A stretch of DNA of 64,000 bases from Latrodectus hesperus (taxonomy: Eukaryota; Arthropoda; Arachnida; Araneae; Theridiidae), in NCBI GenBank assembly GCA_037975125.1, contig CM075857.1, positions 43,475,172 to 43,539,171 of the forward strand, given 5' to 3'. Shown piece by piece: positions 23,601 through 37,300 of this stretch. The notes under the pieces were generated by a model, which saw nothing but the letters and a program-made list of their open reading frames with translations, was not told the DNA's origin and searched no databases. The position numbers and the translations under genes are program-made. Every line of letters starts with the position of its first letter. Position 1 is the first letter of the stretch.

Positions 23601-25814
23601 ATACACTGTCACCAAACAATTTTTCCATTATGATCATATAAAGTAACAAGAAATATCTAATTAATACCTATAAGCCAAGTCACATCTTATTACATATAGC
23701 AGGGGGAAAAATCACATTTACAATGGGAAAGGTTATACATAATGAAATTCTATTCATTTAGAAACAATTGAAAATTTCAAAGTAATAATGTATTAATAAA
23801 ACATGACACACACAACTGGTGAAAATCATGTTGTCTAAAAAACTACTTTGTATATCTAATGCAGAATTTACATTTGTTATTTCTATTACTTTGACTGTAT
23901 TACTCATTCCACATTTAAATGGGGTATATTAATAATATTTTCCTTTCTAAAATTTTTTCAGTTTTTCTTTTTTTTTAATTTATATAACAATATTTAGTTA
24001 CTGGAATTTTCCCTTCATCATCAGATATAAGCTAAAGTTGTAATTTTTTAAAAATATTTAATGACAAGGTATATTTTAACTATTCAATTTTTAGAAGAAT
24101 GAGTCCACCATTTTATTTTGTTTAAAACGATTTACAAATATTCATCTTAAAAATTATAAATAATTTATTTAACAGTATTATCATTATTATCTACTTGTGA
24201 TAATATGCACATTGTTGTGTTAGATGTATATAGAAGTATGCATCGAACACAGAAATATATGGTTACAATATGAAACATATATTAAAAATGTGGAAATTGT
24301 TTCCAAGCTTAGGCTGCATATAATAGAAGTTTATAATTATAATACTAAATAGCTTTTATGATATTTAATTAAAATAAATAAAAAATCTATTTTTCTAAAT
24401 AAGTAGTTTATCATATATTATAAAATATATTTATTATGCTTCATCTCTTTTTTTAATGAAAAAAATTCAGTATTATTTTTTTGTACAGGTAAAAATTTGA
24501 AGGTAAAAAGCATTTTTATTTTTTATAACTGCTTAAAAATTTTTATACTATTAGTTTTTTTGCAATGTTATATTTTAGTTAATTTTTTTGATAAATCAAA
24601 ATCAGCCTTTTAATTATTATACATAATACATTTTATTATCTACAAATTACATAAGATGAACTTAGTTAACTATCATAATATGCATTATATTTCAATGAAT
24701 TTTATCACTTTTATAAATATAGCAAAAAAACAAATAGTTTTGTTAATTTCACACTTTCAACATGCATCTCGTTATTATACTTTGAAAATGAATTCAAATC
24801 AAGAATTAAAATAAAATTTATACAGTTGAAGTCTACAAATAATCATTTATACCATGAATGAAATTATAAGTATCTAACCTGAAATTAATGCTAAAATATT
24901 AACAAAATATATTAAACTATAAAGCACATATTTTAGTTATTAATCATAACTTAAAATAATTATGATATGTTTAATTTTTCATCATGATTAAAATTTTTAA
25001 AACTAACATTTTAATAAATATATTCATAGAAAATGTGTGTGTATTACGTAAATAAAATCAAAAACAATACCTTAAAAAAAATACTTTCTAAATTAGTTCC
25101 AAAATTGAAAAATGAAATTCAAATGTTGCAGTTAGACAACAACGATTGTTAATTTTTTTAGATGATTTCACTCATCTAAGAAGTAAGAGCAATAAAAACA
25201 TATCAAAATATATTAATGAAAATTAAAATATACAAAAATCTTATCTTCTTCATACAATAGTTATTTAATGATAAACATTATTCTTAAATATTTAATAAAA
25301 ATTGTTGATAATGTAATGAACATTTTTATAACTATTTAAGAAATATATAAAATATCATACATATTATCAGACATTTTAATCAATTGGGTGTAACAAAATA
25401 ATTCCAATATAATATGATACACACATCTCAGAAATGGACTAATGAAAAATAAAATAAAAAGCGTAAAGAATTCACTTAACAGTAACTTACAACTTAAGCA
25501 CATTTATTATTTTTAAAGTTTACTCTCAAATAGTTTGTTTTAAATTTAATAAATTATAAGCGAAATGGTTGTAAAAATATATAAAGCGAGTTACAAAGTG
25601 AATGCATATAATAACAGATTTAACTCTAATTAATGAAATTAAAGCAGTTTGATAAAGTTCACAAGGCTTTAGAGTTGAAGTACCTACAATTCGAAAATCC
25701 ACAGCAAATGTAAAACAACTAAAGTGTAAGTACTTATGGAGTATAAACCAGCTGTCAAAGGCAAGAAGTAATAATGTTTATATAGCTTACTTAATCTAGT
25801 TTTGTATTATAAAT
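20618..25814. other. Intergenic DNA left of ISCA2
   Basis: About 5 kb of AT-rich sequence. Apart from a degenerate SINE at about 22800-22945, I see no gene. Short open frames at 21379-21564, 21897-22097 and 22151-22402 have no recognisable domain. The part next to 25815 should hold the ISCA2 3' UTR; a minus-strand AATAAA-type signal is possible near 25500 but not certain. Confidence 0.45.
22800..22945 (+). repeat. Degenerate family A SINE
   Basis: The segment after the box B-like GATTAGATTCC reads ACATGGATGTTTGTAATAATTC. It aligns with the body of the SINE at 15346-15516 in its sense direction and ends in a CAAC-rich tail. Ends are approximate and no target duplication was resolved. Confidence 0.6.
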
Positions 25815-26273
25815 CTAAGTGCCTTTAATTGAGAAGGATGTGCCACAAGAGCATTTGGTATCAGCTTGTGGATTATCGACAATTCTAAAAGCTGATCTGA
25901 TTAACTCTTCGTGATATTCAACAGTTGAGCCTTTGAGGAAATCAAGAGAAATGTTATCAACTACGACTTTTGCACCACTTTTTTCGATGCAAATATCGTC
26001 ATCATTTAATTTTGAATCAAGATCAAAACGGTACTGAAATCCAGAACAGCCTCCACCGTCTACAGTAATTCGCAAAAAAACACCATCTGAAGCAATTTTT
26101 TTCAGTCTTTCTACACAGGAATCCGAAATACTTAATGAAGTTTTCTCTAATTGCGACGAAGTTGCATTTACAGATAATGGAGCGAAAGATATTTTAGAAC
26201 TATACTTCAAAGGTAGCAAAATTGACTTAGTCGATAAATTTAAACACAAATTACGAACAGAATTAAAAAACAT
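25815..26273 (-). CDS. ISCA2: ISCA2, mitochondrial iron-sulfur cluster assembly protein
   Basis: A single-exon frame of 152 codons from ATG at 26273 to a stop at 25815. The first 40 or so residues are rich in Ser, Leu, Lys and Arg with almost no acids, as in a mitochondrial import signal. The A-type (HesB/IscA) domain covers about residues 46-150. Its three conserved cluster-binding cysteines are in GGGCSGFQY and near the end in CSCG. ISCA2 works with ISCA1 and IBA57 in the matrix to build 4Fe-4S clusters for aconitase, lipoyl synthase and complex I. The length fits the family (human about 154). There is no intron, so it is either an intronless ancestral form or a retrocopy that is still open. 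It lies head to head with the ArfGAP gene. Confidence 0.96.
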   Translation of the reverse strand: MFFNSVRNLCLNLSTKSILLPLKYSSKISFAPLSVNATSSQLEKTSLSISDSCVERLKKIASDGVFLRITVDGGGCSGFQYRFDLDSKLNDDDICIEKSGAKVVVDNISLDFLKGSTVEYHEELIRSAFRIVDNPQADTKCSCGTSFSIKGT

Positions 26274-26774
26274 AACGAGTTATTAAAATATATTGGTAAG
26301 GAAAGATCTCCAGCAAATAAAAATTTTCCCCTTCATTCAGTTTTGATTCTTGGGTAAACAAAACTAAGTTGAGAAGTTGATAACTGCTTGAAAATATTTA
26401 TGAGGAAAAAAAAAAAGAATGGCTAATTTAAATATAGTTGGTTTGCAAAAAGAGATCATGAAACATATGTTAGCATAACTAAAAATTAGAATCAAGGTTT
26501 TTGAAATGTTTATTTACATTTTACATGAAATTCTTGATAAATAATATTTTTTGAAATAAAAAAGTAGCCCACAACAACACAAAATAAGGAAACTGCTAAC
26601 GTTAATGGTTTCTGTTTTCTCTAAAATAAGTATCTTTTTTTTTCATATGGCAGCTAAGTCAACTAAGCTAAGTAATTTTTACTTATCTTTGTATTATTTC
26701 ATACACTAACACCTGCTTTTTGAATTACAAAATTTACGTCAGCGTTAACAAAAGTGGAAGTACAACGAGGCATC
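26274..26774. promoter_or_regulatory. Shared divergent promoter region of ISCA2 and ArfGAP
   Basis: Only 501 bp separate the two start codons. A CREB/ATF-like site, TACGTCA, lies at 26735-26741, about 34 bp before the ArfGAP ATG. No TATA box is evident in either direction. Co-regulation is an inference. Confidence 0.55.
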
Positions 26775-28322
26775 ATGGCGGATGAGAAACCATGTAAAAA
26801 CGATATCGCTGCTGTTTTTAAACGTTTACGTAGTATTGCTTCTAACAAGGTAATTATTGTAACGGCAAAAAATGATTTAATCGTTTCTTAAAGTTAATTT
26901 ACTATTTAATTATTCATTATCTGTTCTGTATTTGTGTATCATCTCTATAGTAATAAATATGTTTACATAGTTTTAATGTCTGTTTGTTTACAAATTTCAT
27001 TATTGTTGTTGAGGAACTAAATAGTTTTAGTTTCAGTTTTACATAAGTTAATTTTACCCAAAGATTTTATTCTCTTAAAATTCAAGTTAAAGTTAAAATT
27101 TTAAACCATAAATAATACTTATTGACTTGTATTGAGCAATAATTTATTGCTGAAGCATTATCTTGCTAAAATATGTAAATTAGAAAAGAAAATTTTTAGA
27201 TTTTTAATTCAATAAAGTATCAAATGTTCTCTTATTAAATGTATAGGTTTGCTTTGATTGTGGTGCAAAAAATCCGACATGGGCCAGTGTGACTTATGGG
27301 GTATTTATTTGCATGGATTGCTCAGCTGTTCACAGATCTCTTGGAGTTCATTTATCCTTCGTACGATCTACACAACTGGACACAAATTGGACTTGGTTGC
27401 AGTTGCGTGCTATGCAAGTTGGAGGGAATAGCAATGCAGTATGTAAAATATTGTGTATTTATGTTTTGGAATGCACCTTTGTGTTTTCATAATTCTATTT
27501 TGTACAGAAAGTTTATAGTGCAAGTTTTTAGTAAAAAATATTGTATAAGTGCTAGAATGTTAAAATTTTTGTACTAGTGTAAAATAAGTGAAAGATTATA
27601 AAGTACTCTTAACATGTCCCAGTATCATATTTAAAGCATAAAGTGCAATAAAAATGACTTGTATTGCACCTTTCAGAATTAAGATCAAATGATGTGTAGA
27701 ATATTGAGTAAGCTATTTTGGTACTTCATTATTTGTGCTACTGTATTGCTGTGTTCATAAATAATGACACAGCTGTTAAATGAAATTATGTTATATTTAA
27801 AACTCTAGTTTTTAAAATATTCATATTCAATATATTACTAATATGTTAAAAAAATATATTGTACTTTAAGGACATTATATTTTTGTTTATTCTTTGAGAA
27901 AGTTAAAACTTTAAAAATTGAAACCATAAAGATAAAATATCAGTTATTTTTGACAGTTATAATACTGTTGCCTTTTTGTAGTTGAACAGTTGCTAAAATC
28001 TTTATTAATTTAATCTTTTTATGTCTTTTTAAACATCCTTTTTGAACATCCATTCATATTTTTATTCATTAGTAAAGTTGATTTAAACTACACATTACTG
28101 ATACTTTGTATTATATATACTTTAACTTTCTACAAATGTGATCTCCATTTAAAGAATGTTAGAATTTTTATATGAATTCTGAGGATGAGTTAGCATCTTT
28201 TAAATTCTTAGAAAATAGATGTAAAATTTAAATATTCTGTAATTTTTATAGAATGCACATAATTTTTATGACAATTTCTGCACTGATTCTGTATTTTTCA
28301 ATATTTAACATATCCATTCTCA

Positions 28323-28381
<59 letters not shown>

Positions 28382-31300
28382 TAGTGTTTAATATTTACTC
28401 TGATTTCTATATACATTTTCATTTAAATGGTAAATTAGTTCACATATTTTCCATAGATTAATTTATCTTATGATTATTTGAAATATACCACAGATATTAT
28501 TTTATGATTTTGCCATTTTGGTAAAAACGACACAACTGTACAGGGTTGGCTCGATTTTCAATTTCCACGCCAAGTGTTAGAATGAGTGCTTTGTAGTTTT
28601 CTAGATAACTTTCTTATGATATGGAATATAGCATATTACCTATAAAGTCTTCCGAGAAGATATTTTATATAGTGGATATGTAAATCAAAACAACCTTTAG
28701 TCATTATGCAATCTAAATTAGGCTGCATTTAGTCAAAATTTGCATTAAGAATTTTAGTCTCTTTGCATTTATGCATTTATGATTCGCTTTTCATTCCTAG
28801 CATTTATTTTTCCAACAACATGGATGTGGATCTCAAGATGCCCAGCAAAAATATAATAGTAGAGCTGCCCAACTTTATCGTGAAAAGTTGCATCATTCAG
28901 CAGCTGCAGCTATGAGACTTCATGGAACCAAGGTAAGAATGATTCCTTTTGTTAATTTCAATAATCTACTTATATTAACTGTTTATTAGTTTCTACTAAT
29001 TTCAGCTATCGAATAAAAAGTTTAAATTCACCTTTTACCTTATCCTTAAAGTCTACCTATTAAAGATTTAATAATTAGTTGAAAACTCTCTCTAAAATGC
29101 TAAATCTTTTTTCCAGATAGTAAAGATGTAATTTATCTGAAATATCATTTGCTTCATTTCAGTTTTTAAATACTAAATTTGATGAAAAAACTTTTGAATT
29201 AATAAAATATTTAGTGTAATGTTTTATTGATTAAATAATGGATAACAATATTTTTAAATGATTGTTGAAAATTAATGCCCAATTTTGTTTTTCTAGGTAT
29301 AATAATTTATTTTGTAAGTTATTTGATATAGCTATAACACATTCTCAGAAGTATAGTTTTAATCATATTTTGTAAGTATTCAGGAAGTTTTGTTACTTTT
29401 AAAACAGAGCATAGAGTGATAAAATCTTAATAACTATGTCTAAAAAAGACATGACTATATCTTAGAAAGCACATTTAAGTTGATTGAATTAAAGATTAAG
29501 AAATTTCCTTGGCATATAGTTAAATGCATTATCAAAAAATCTGAGATAGTCAATGAATGGATTGCAGTATTTACTTATAAAAGTATATACTTCATGTAAT
29601 TTAAATTTAAAGTGAAACAAGAATTTAAACCTGTCACATCTTTTCATTATATTAAATATGGATATATACATTATTTAAAAGAAAATGTACCATATTTTCC
29701 TATTTTTAATCTGCTGTGCCGTACATTCCACATGAACTTTTTTTGAGCAAAAGATAAATAGCATCATATAATCCACTGCAATTTTTCTGATGAATAATCT
29801 AAAATGTTTAGTGCTAATAATGTAGAGTCGCATAAAATGAAAATTATGTAGTATGATTAAAAATATAATAAATTGTTTAGAGAAAACATTTATAATGTAA
29901 ATATCTAATTGGATCCTATTTGGATCTATTTCCTTGCAAAGTGCTGAGATAAAAGCATCACATCAACCAAAATTGATAATTCCTTAAAATTTCTAGGAAA
30001 ACTTATTGATTTTTAGTTTTTAACAGCTTTTAAAACTAGGTTAGATCTTTTAAAAAAATATTTTTTTTGTTAATAATTAAATGAAAGAGATGGATTATTT
30101 TCAAACTGCACACTGAATACTTTTTCTTTCATATTATGTGTTCTTATTTCAACTTACATTCGTGCATTTTTGTCACCAATGTTTTCCTTCTATATAGCTT
30201 TTAGTTCAAAATATGCTGTGTAACATTCGCTTCCACATGATGGTATACAAACTTGAGAACGAGACAAGTCTAGATAAAATGCAGAAATGATCATAGCCAA
30301 TGGAAAAGTACTATCTATTCGAAGAACAATTCCTTCTCAAATGTTATCGGACAAAACTGATTAAGTTGAATTAAGTCAACCACAACATAGCATCTGTTTA
30401 TTTTGTAAAACAAAAAATATCACATTTTTGAAACTTTATGAGCTTTTCCAATGGAGAAACTTTATCGTGTAATTTGTGCTAGTGTATGAACAATGTAACT
30501 TGAAAATTTCTAGTACATAATCTGCAGAATATATACTGAAAAATATAGCAAATTTTTATTTTAGCTAAGAAACCAAAATTTTAAAAAATTAGGTATATTA
30601 TCAATGCATTTATGATATTAAATGCATAATTGTTTTTAAAATTGCTATTAAAATGTTAGCAGTTGAAAATTATTTCTATATACTATCAGCATTCTAATTA
30701 TTTGACATAATTAGAATGTTGGTAGTATTATTTTTATGAACAGGTTACATTGTGTCTTAAGTAAGCAATTTTGAGAACTTATGATTTATTTATGATTCAA
30801 TAAGGTTAAATGTTCTTTTGTGGGAAATTAACAATCAATTCACTGAAAAATTGCAAATTATTTTGCTAAATGAATTTTTAAAGTATGTCAAGGTGCTCAC
30901 AGAATGTTAAAAGGTGATTTTTAATGTATATATGATTATTTTAAAGGAATACTTAAAGAACTTAAACTATGTTTTTTTATGTATAAGTATTTATTTTGAA
31001 TGATACTGAGTTACCATGAGTTACCACCTAAGTATTGTTAATATTAGCTGATAATTCTTGAGAAATTAATGTTCAATTTTAAGATATAAGAGTAATATTT
31101 CAACTACTCTTCCTTATTCTGTATACAAAAGAAAAAAAAACTTGTTTACTATTTTTATGAACAGCTCAATGAATTCATTAAAATTATAATAAATAAACTT
31201 ATGTAAAATAAAACTTGCTATACCAGTAAAATCAATAAATGTTTAACAAATATAAAATTTTTAAAATTAGTTCACTTATTTAATTCCCAAAAATTTTTTT

Positions 31301-34300
31301 TACAGTAATAATGTTTACATTTTTCATTTAAGATAGAAAGTTCAATTTAATAAGTTAAGCATTTTTATTTAATAAGTAAAGCATCTGATTAGCTGTTGTG
31401 TGCAAAAAGTAAGCTTTGAGCAATAAAAAAAGAAAAATTTTTTTTATCAGCTATGATTATTTTTTTTAATTCTATTACATCTGTTTTTCTTATGATAGTA
31501 TTGACAAAATAAGCAATGCATTTTTAGCAGATTTAATTGTTTTAATTCATCTCTTTGTTTTTTCTGAGGCAGCATATTTGAAATATCTTTAATGTCTTGA
31601 GTTTATTTTAAAGTCCTTGTTCTTTTACAACTATCTTATTTATAATTAATAGAATACTAACATTGAGCCTGTCTTCTACAGATTCACATTGAAATTCCTC
31701 ATGCAGAAGTTCCTCAATCTCCTGAAAAGAAAGAGAATGATTTTTTTAAAGATATTGATGAAGCACACCTATATCATAAAAGTGAAAATGAAAAGGAACT
31801 AAGTAATGGTTCATGCCTTAAAAATACAGAATCTGTAAATAATTCTAATAGCATGGGTAAGTTAACTTATACATTTAAAGTTCCACTTTTGAACAAAATA
31901 TAATTTTATTAATTTTTGAGAAAATTATGTTAGTTGATATGAATTAAGAGTTTAAAATAAAAATCAGTAGAAATTGATGATTAATTTTCAGCAACTGAAA
32001 TAAAGCACGCAAAATATCACCAATAATAAGTATGTTATGTCTTAAAATATTTGCAAATTTTTTAAATTATAGATTTGATTTTTATAATTAAACTAAAATT
32101 TTAATAAAAAAATTTATATTTCTTTCTGTGTGTGTGCGATTCTATTTATTTTACAAGTATTTCTGAATGCAATCTGGATTTGCAAAATGATAAGGAAAAA
32201 AAGCATGGTAATATGTCTGTTTTTTGTTGTATTTTAATTTATCAATAAATGTAAAATAAATATGATTGTAAAATAATGTATACTTTATGAATCTCTGCCT
32301 CACTAGTAATTTTTATATTATTACCAAGTAGCAGTCCCATATTTTTTGTAAATGTGTTTGTCTAGTTCATAAAAAGAATATATAACCAATGAAAATTAAT
32401 ACAATAAACTCTCTATGAATATTTAAAGTAAAATTTTACCATTTCAATGTCATTTTTATTTTTAGAATTCATTTTCTGCAAATATTTGAAAAATAAAAAT
32501 ATTAAAAACTTTTTGTAGTAAGTGCTCTTAAAAGATTGAAATGTAACTTAAAAGTAAATATTTTTATTTAAAATCATAACATGTTTAAATAAATCAAATT
32601 TTTCAAACACTTATATTGTTTGCTGTAGAAGTTTTAAATATTCCAACAATGATATAATTTTTAATTGATATTATTTTTAAAAGCGAAAAAATCTTTCATG
32701 ATTTCATAATCTCTATAGATTTATATAGGTATTGTAAAAAGTTTTTCTAAAGAAATTTTAATTTTAAAGTAGTAAACTTGTATTGATTTAAATTAAAGTA
32801 GAAATTTTTTTGATAAGAAATCAATTGATATTGATATAAATATATTTTGAAATTTAGACAACTATTAACTACAAAACTCTTAGATACCTTGTACATGAAA
32901 TTAAATTTCTTTGTCAAATGCAAATTTATATAGATTATATTTTGCTTATTAAAAGCATACAAAAAGAAGAGAAATTACATAAATGGCTAATTTAACCACT
33001 ATAAAAACTTTGAAAAATCATATAGGGGGGGGGAATATTTAGCACTTATGTATCTAAATTTTTTATGAATTCCTCCCCCCCCCCTCATTACAATTTTTTT
33101 AAAGGTACATTAGAAGTGTGATTTTTGATTCTAAATTCTCCTAGAAGGTTTTTCTTTTATTTGATTGTTAGTAATCCTTTTCTTTAACATTTAAAGTTAG
33201 TAAAAGTATAATTTTTTAGAATATATTTAGCTCTTGATATTGTGCTGTTGCTAAGGTGATTAAGTCAGTTATTGGTAAAATCTTACTTGTCAGTATGAGT
33301 TAGATTTTTTGCTGATTGGTTTCAGTAGAACCTAGTACTGTGACCAAAGGTGTATTGTACTATACCATAAAAAGAAAGTTCTTCTTTAAGGCATCAGTAG
33401 CTGAAGCAAAATTTAGCATATTTAATAAGTATATCTTGTAGCATCCAAGGTTCAATTAAATGCTGATCTGAGTGCCCAAATCTGAGTGTCTAAATTTCAT
33501 AGTCACATATTATATACAATGAAGTTTCCGCTATATATTGACAACTCCTACAAGTAGAATTATCTAATATTCCCATTATGGTGAAATGCCTCTTACGGTA
33601 TTACAGAAAGAAGTTCCAGCATAGAAATGTATCATATAATCATCAAATAAATACATTCTTGTGCAGTAATCTACAGATATGGCCATTTGATACTGGTATT
33701 AAATTGTCGGATTTATCTCGGTTATTTTAAGGATTAAACTAGCTGATGTGCAGATTAACTATAATGATTTATTAAAGTGCTAACAATTATTTCACTTGCC
33801 AAATTATATGAATGATTCATTACCAAGTAAAGCAATGCTTAAGTAGAAATGAGATGCTTTCTGAAATGACAACATTTGTGTAAGTGTAAACTAACTTAAT
33901 ATTTATTTTTATCTAAAGGATCAAAATTGGCGCAGCATGTCCGTTTTTGGACAATTGACTTGCAGATCCTCCTCCTTCTGAGCCTATCAGAGGTGACGGT
34001 CTGCCATCGGTTGACTCTGAATAACTTGAGGCCCTTTTCAGCATCATCTAGCAGTCTTTTGGATGGTCATCCACTTGTTCCTTTGATCTTTGAGAAGATC
34101 ATCTTTTTGGTAGGCTCAGCATCTGGCTTTCTGTAAAGATGGCCCAACCATTTGATGCAAGACGCTTTAATTGTTTTTATAATGTCAGTCCCTTCAAATA
34201 TTCCATATTTTTTGTAAATCTCTTCATTGTATATTATTTTCCATATGTCACCCTCTTTAACAGGTCCAAAATTTTTTAGGATTTTTCTTTTAAAAATTAA

Positions 34301-37300
34301 GTTTTTTTCCTCTGTTTTGTTGAGAGTCCAACATTTACATCCATATGTAACTGTGGGTCGGATTAAAGCTTTATAAATGCATAACTGTGTCTTTACACTG
34401 ATAAGTTTTGAAATGAATTGTTTTCAGGGGCCATAGTAGCTTCTCTCTGTTTGCCATAAAAATTCTATTTCATTTTTCAGATTATTGTGACTTGTAATCA
34501 GAGTTCCTAAATATTGAAATTGGCTTACAATTTCAAGAGTACATCAAAATTTTCAGAGGGGACTGGTCAGAAGATCTTAATGATGCAGAAATCATTAATG
34601 TATACTTTACCTTGCAAAAATATTGGAAACTATTGATTTAATGTATGAATGGAGCAAATCAATTAATTTGTAGATTGAGTTATTAGATTATACATGCAAT
34701 AATGGTATTCAAGTTTTTGGATTAACATGTACACATACTCTGTCCAAAATTAAGATAACTAGCATAAAGAATGAGATGTTTCAACAACAAAACATAGTTC
34801 AAGGCTTGGAAATCACCTATGTTAATGCCTTATGCTGTAATTAAAGAAATAGAAGTACAAAGATTTACACAAAGATGGATAGTAGTGTGTGATGGAAAGT
34901 ATCGTGTGTGTGTGTGTGTGTGCAAATGAGAATGGTGCATTTTTATTATTTTGTCTCATAATTTTTATTGTTTTACTTAATAAGTAGTGTAACCACTTTG
35001 TATTTATTACACACAATTATTTTGTCTAATATTCTTTATTGTTTTACTTAATAAGTAGTATAACCACTTTGTATAATTATACAAGTGTTGCAGTAAGCTT
35101 TCATATTTTTACTAAGTCTATTACTTAATGATTGAGACATAATTCCTATTCTATAAATACCTTTTTTAATGCCATGATAGTCTTAAGGAGTTTTTTGACA
35201 TGCATGGCTTTTCCTGGAGCATTCTCTATAAGTGCTTTATGGTATTAAGATTTGGAGACATCGTTGGTCACACAATATGGTGAGTATCTTCTTTCAGATG
35301 ATCACTAAGAAATACAGCACTGGGGTCAGGCATTATCATACATGAAAATAAATTGGTTTCCTACAGCTTTTGGATGAAATCATATATAAGATTCAAGAAT
35401 CTAATCTCTGTAATATTATGCTGTGCAGCCTGTCCACGATTCTGTTATATTTAAAGATTATAGTGCCAAACATGTTCTAGTTTCTTTCCAAATGAAGATT
35501 CTTTGAGAATAACATTATGTGCTGTATCTTGATTTGCCACTGAAGAGAACATAATGCTAATCGTTATCTGTCCAAGAGTAGTATTCTCCGGCAAGATAAT
35601 AGACTGTCCTGGTAAGGGGGAAACATATTATTGATCTCTAAAAGACTTTTCAATTAGCAGTACAGTTTATATCTATGTTAACCAACTCTCTATGTCTCTC
35701 AACTGTTATATCTTGTTTGCTGTACATTTAAAGCCACATGGCTATCAAAGATGTGTTTCTTAAGTGACTTTGTCCAATCTTTCTTAATTGTCACATATCA
35801 CATGCTTAACTATTTAGCTTGTTCTGCTATTGCTTAAAACAACCATACAGTATATTTGTAGCCACCAAATAACGCTTCCGTTTGTTTATGCCCTGCTTTA
35901 AACTTATCAATAATTCTCTATTACAGTTTATTGCTTAAAAAAATAAATGCTTAAAATGGTAGTGTTTTAAACTGAAGTCATTGTAAAATGACTATTTTGG
36001 GGATTATGTCGGTTGATATATATTTGTATAGTTGATGTAAGATAAATAGTGAATTAAATTTTATTCTCTCACTTTCATCTAACAGATTTGTTGAATTAAG
36101 TTTGATCACATCAGCATATACTGACCAATTATAATCATTATTACTAAGCAATTACTTTTAAATATTGAATTATATACTTTTTATTTCAAAATAAATTATA
36201 CATTTTAAAAATCCTTTGGTTTATTAAATGTACTTTTAAATACAAATCAGTATTTTGGAAATAAAGTGAATAAAATTAAATGTAATTTTTCTCATACTTT
36301 AGATTCTAGACTAGGAGTTTCTTTTGACCCAGTTAAATCTTCAGAACCTAAAAAATCATCTATTGGAGCTAGAAAACCTGTAGCAAACAAAAAAGGAGTA
36401 AGAATTTATTTTAATTATTGCTTGTGCTTTAATTATAAAATTAATATGTACAAATTGTTCAAATGTCAGAAAAAACTGATTTAAACCATTTCTTTTTTTA
36501 AAAATTTTTTCATGCAATTAAATATTTTATATATTTTTTTATCTAAATGTATTTGCTAAATTTTGATATAAAATGCATTTGTATTTTATAGAGTGCATCT
36601 ATATAAATCATAATTGAATTATGCATTGCTACGAAATCATTTTATTTAAATGAAATAATAGGACATAATGTATAATATTAAAATGGATGGTAAAAAAGAA
36701 AATTTATATCACTCTGAACCATTGTTAATAAGATAACTTGATTATTTTCACTGCACACTCAAGCTATTTGTGGGTTCAAATTTCACCTCAGCTTCAGATG
36801 TTTGTAGTGATTCAAAATCCACTTAACACTTGTTTCTAATTAGTCCTTTTTTACAAAAAAAAAAAATTTGAACGACAAGCTAACCAACCCACTGATTTAT
36901 TTTTTCCCCATTTAAGTAATTACATCACGAACAGTAAGTATATATTTCTCTTCCTAATGTTTTAAATTTTCATAAATTATTTTAGTGAAGTATTCTAATA
37001 CGATATTTAATAGTGCTTCTCTCTACATTTTCTCAAATTAAAAACGTTATTATTTCTTATTCAAAAAATATTTTTCATAGTTTTGATTTGTGTTAATTTT
37101 TAGTTCTCTCATTTCATTAAGATTATTTTACTTTTTCCTAATTTGGTTAATATTGCTTAACCAAATGTAATCAAACTGTAAATATATCATTCAATTTGTC
37201 TTATAATTAGGCATTTTTTCAATGTATTTTTTCTGATTTTTGTGAAAATTTATGAAAAAAATACAAAAATAATTCAAATTATTGTAAATCCTTATATTAT

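Larger units (their letters stand above)
34730..36010 (-). pseudogene. Ancient Tc1-like transposon fossil
   Basis: Reading the minus strand near 35270-35180 gives [13 protein letters not shown], matching the Tc1 PxSPDLNPIEHLW motif with Asp and Glu both lost. Before it, near 35340, [16 protein letters not shown] resembles the second-Asp region. [10 protein letters not shown] near 35550 may be the first. Many stops and shifts. The left end may be at CACATACTCTGTCC (34731); no convincing matching right end was found. Confidence 0.6.
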
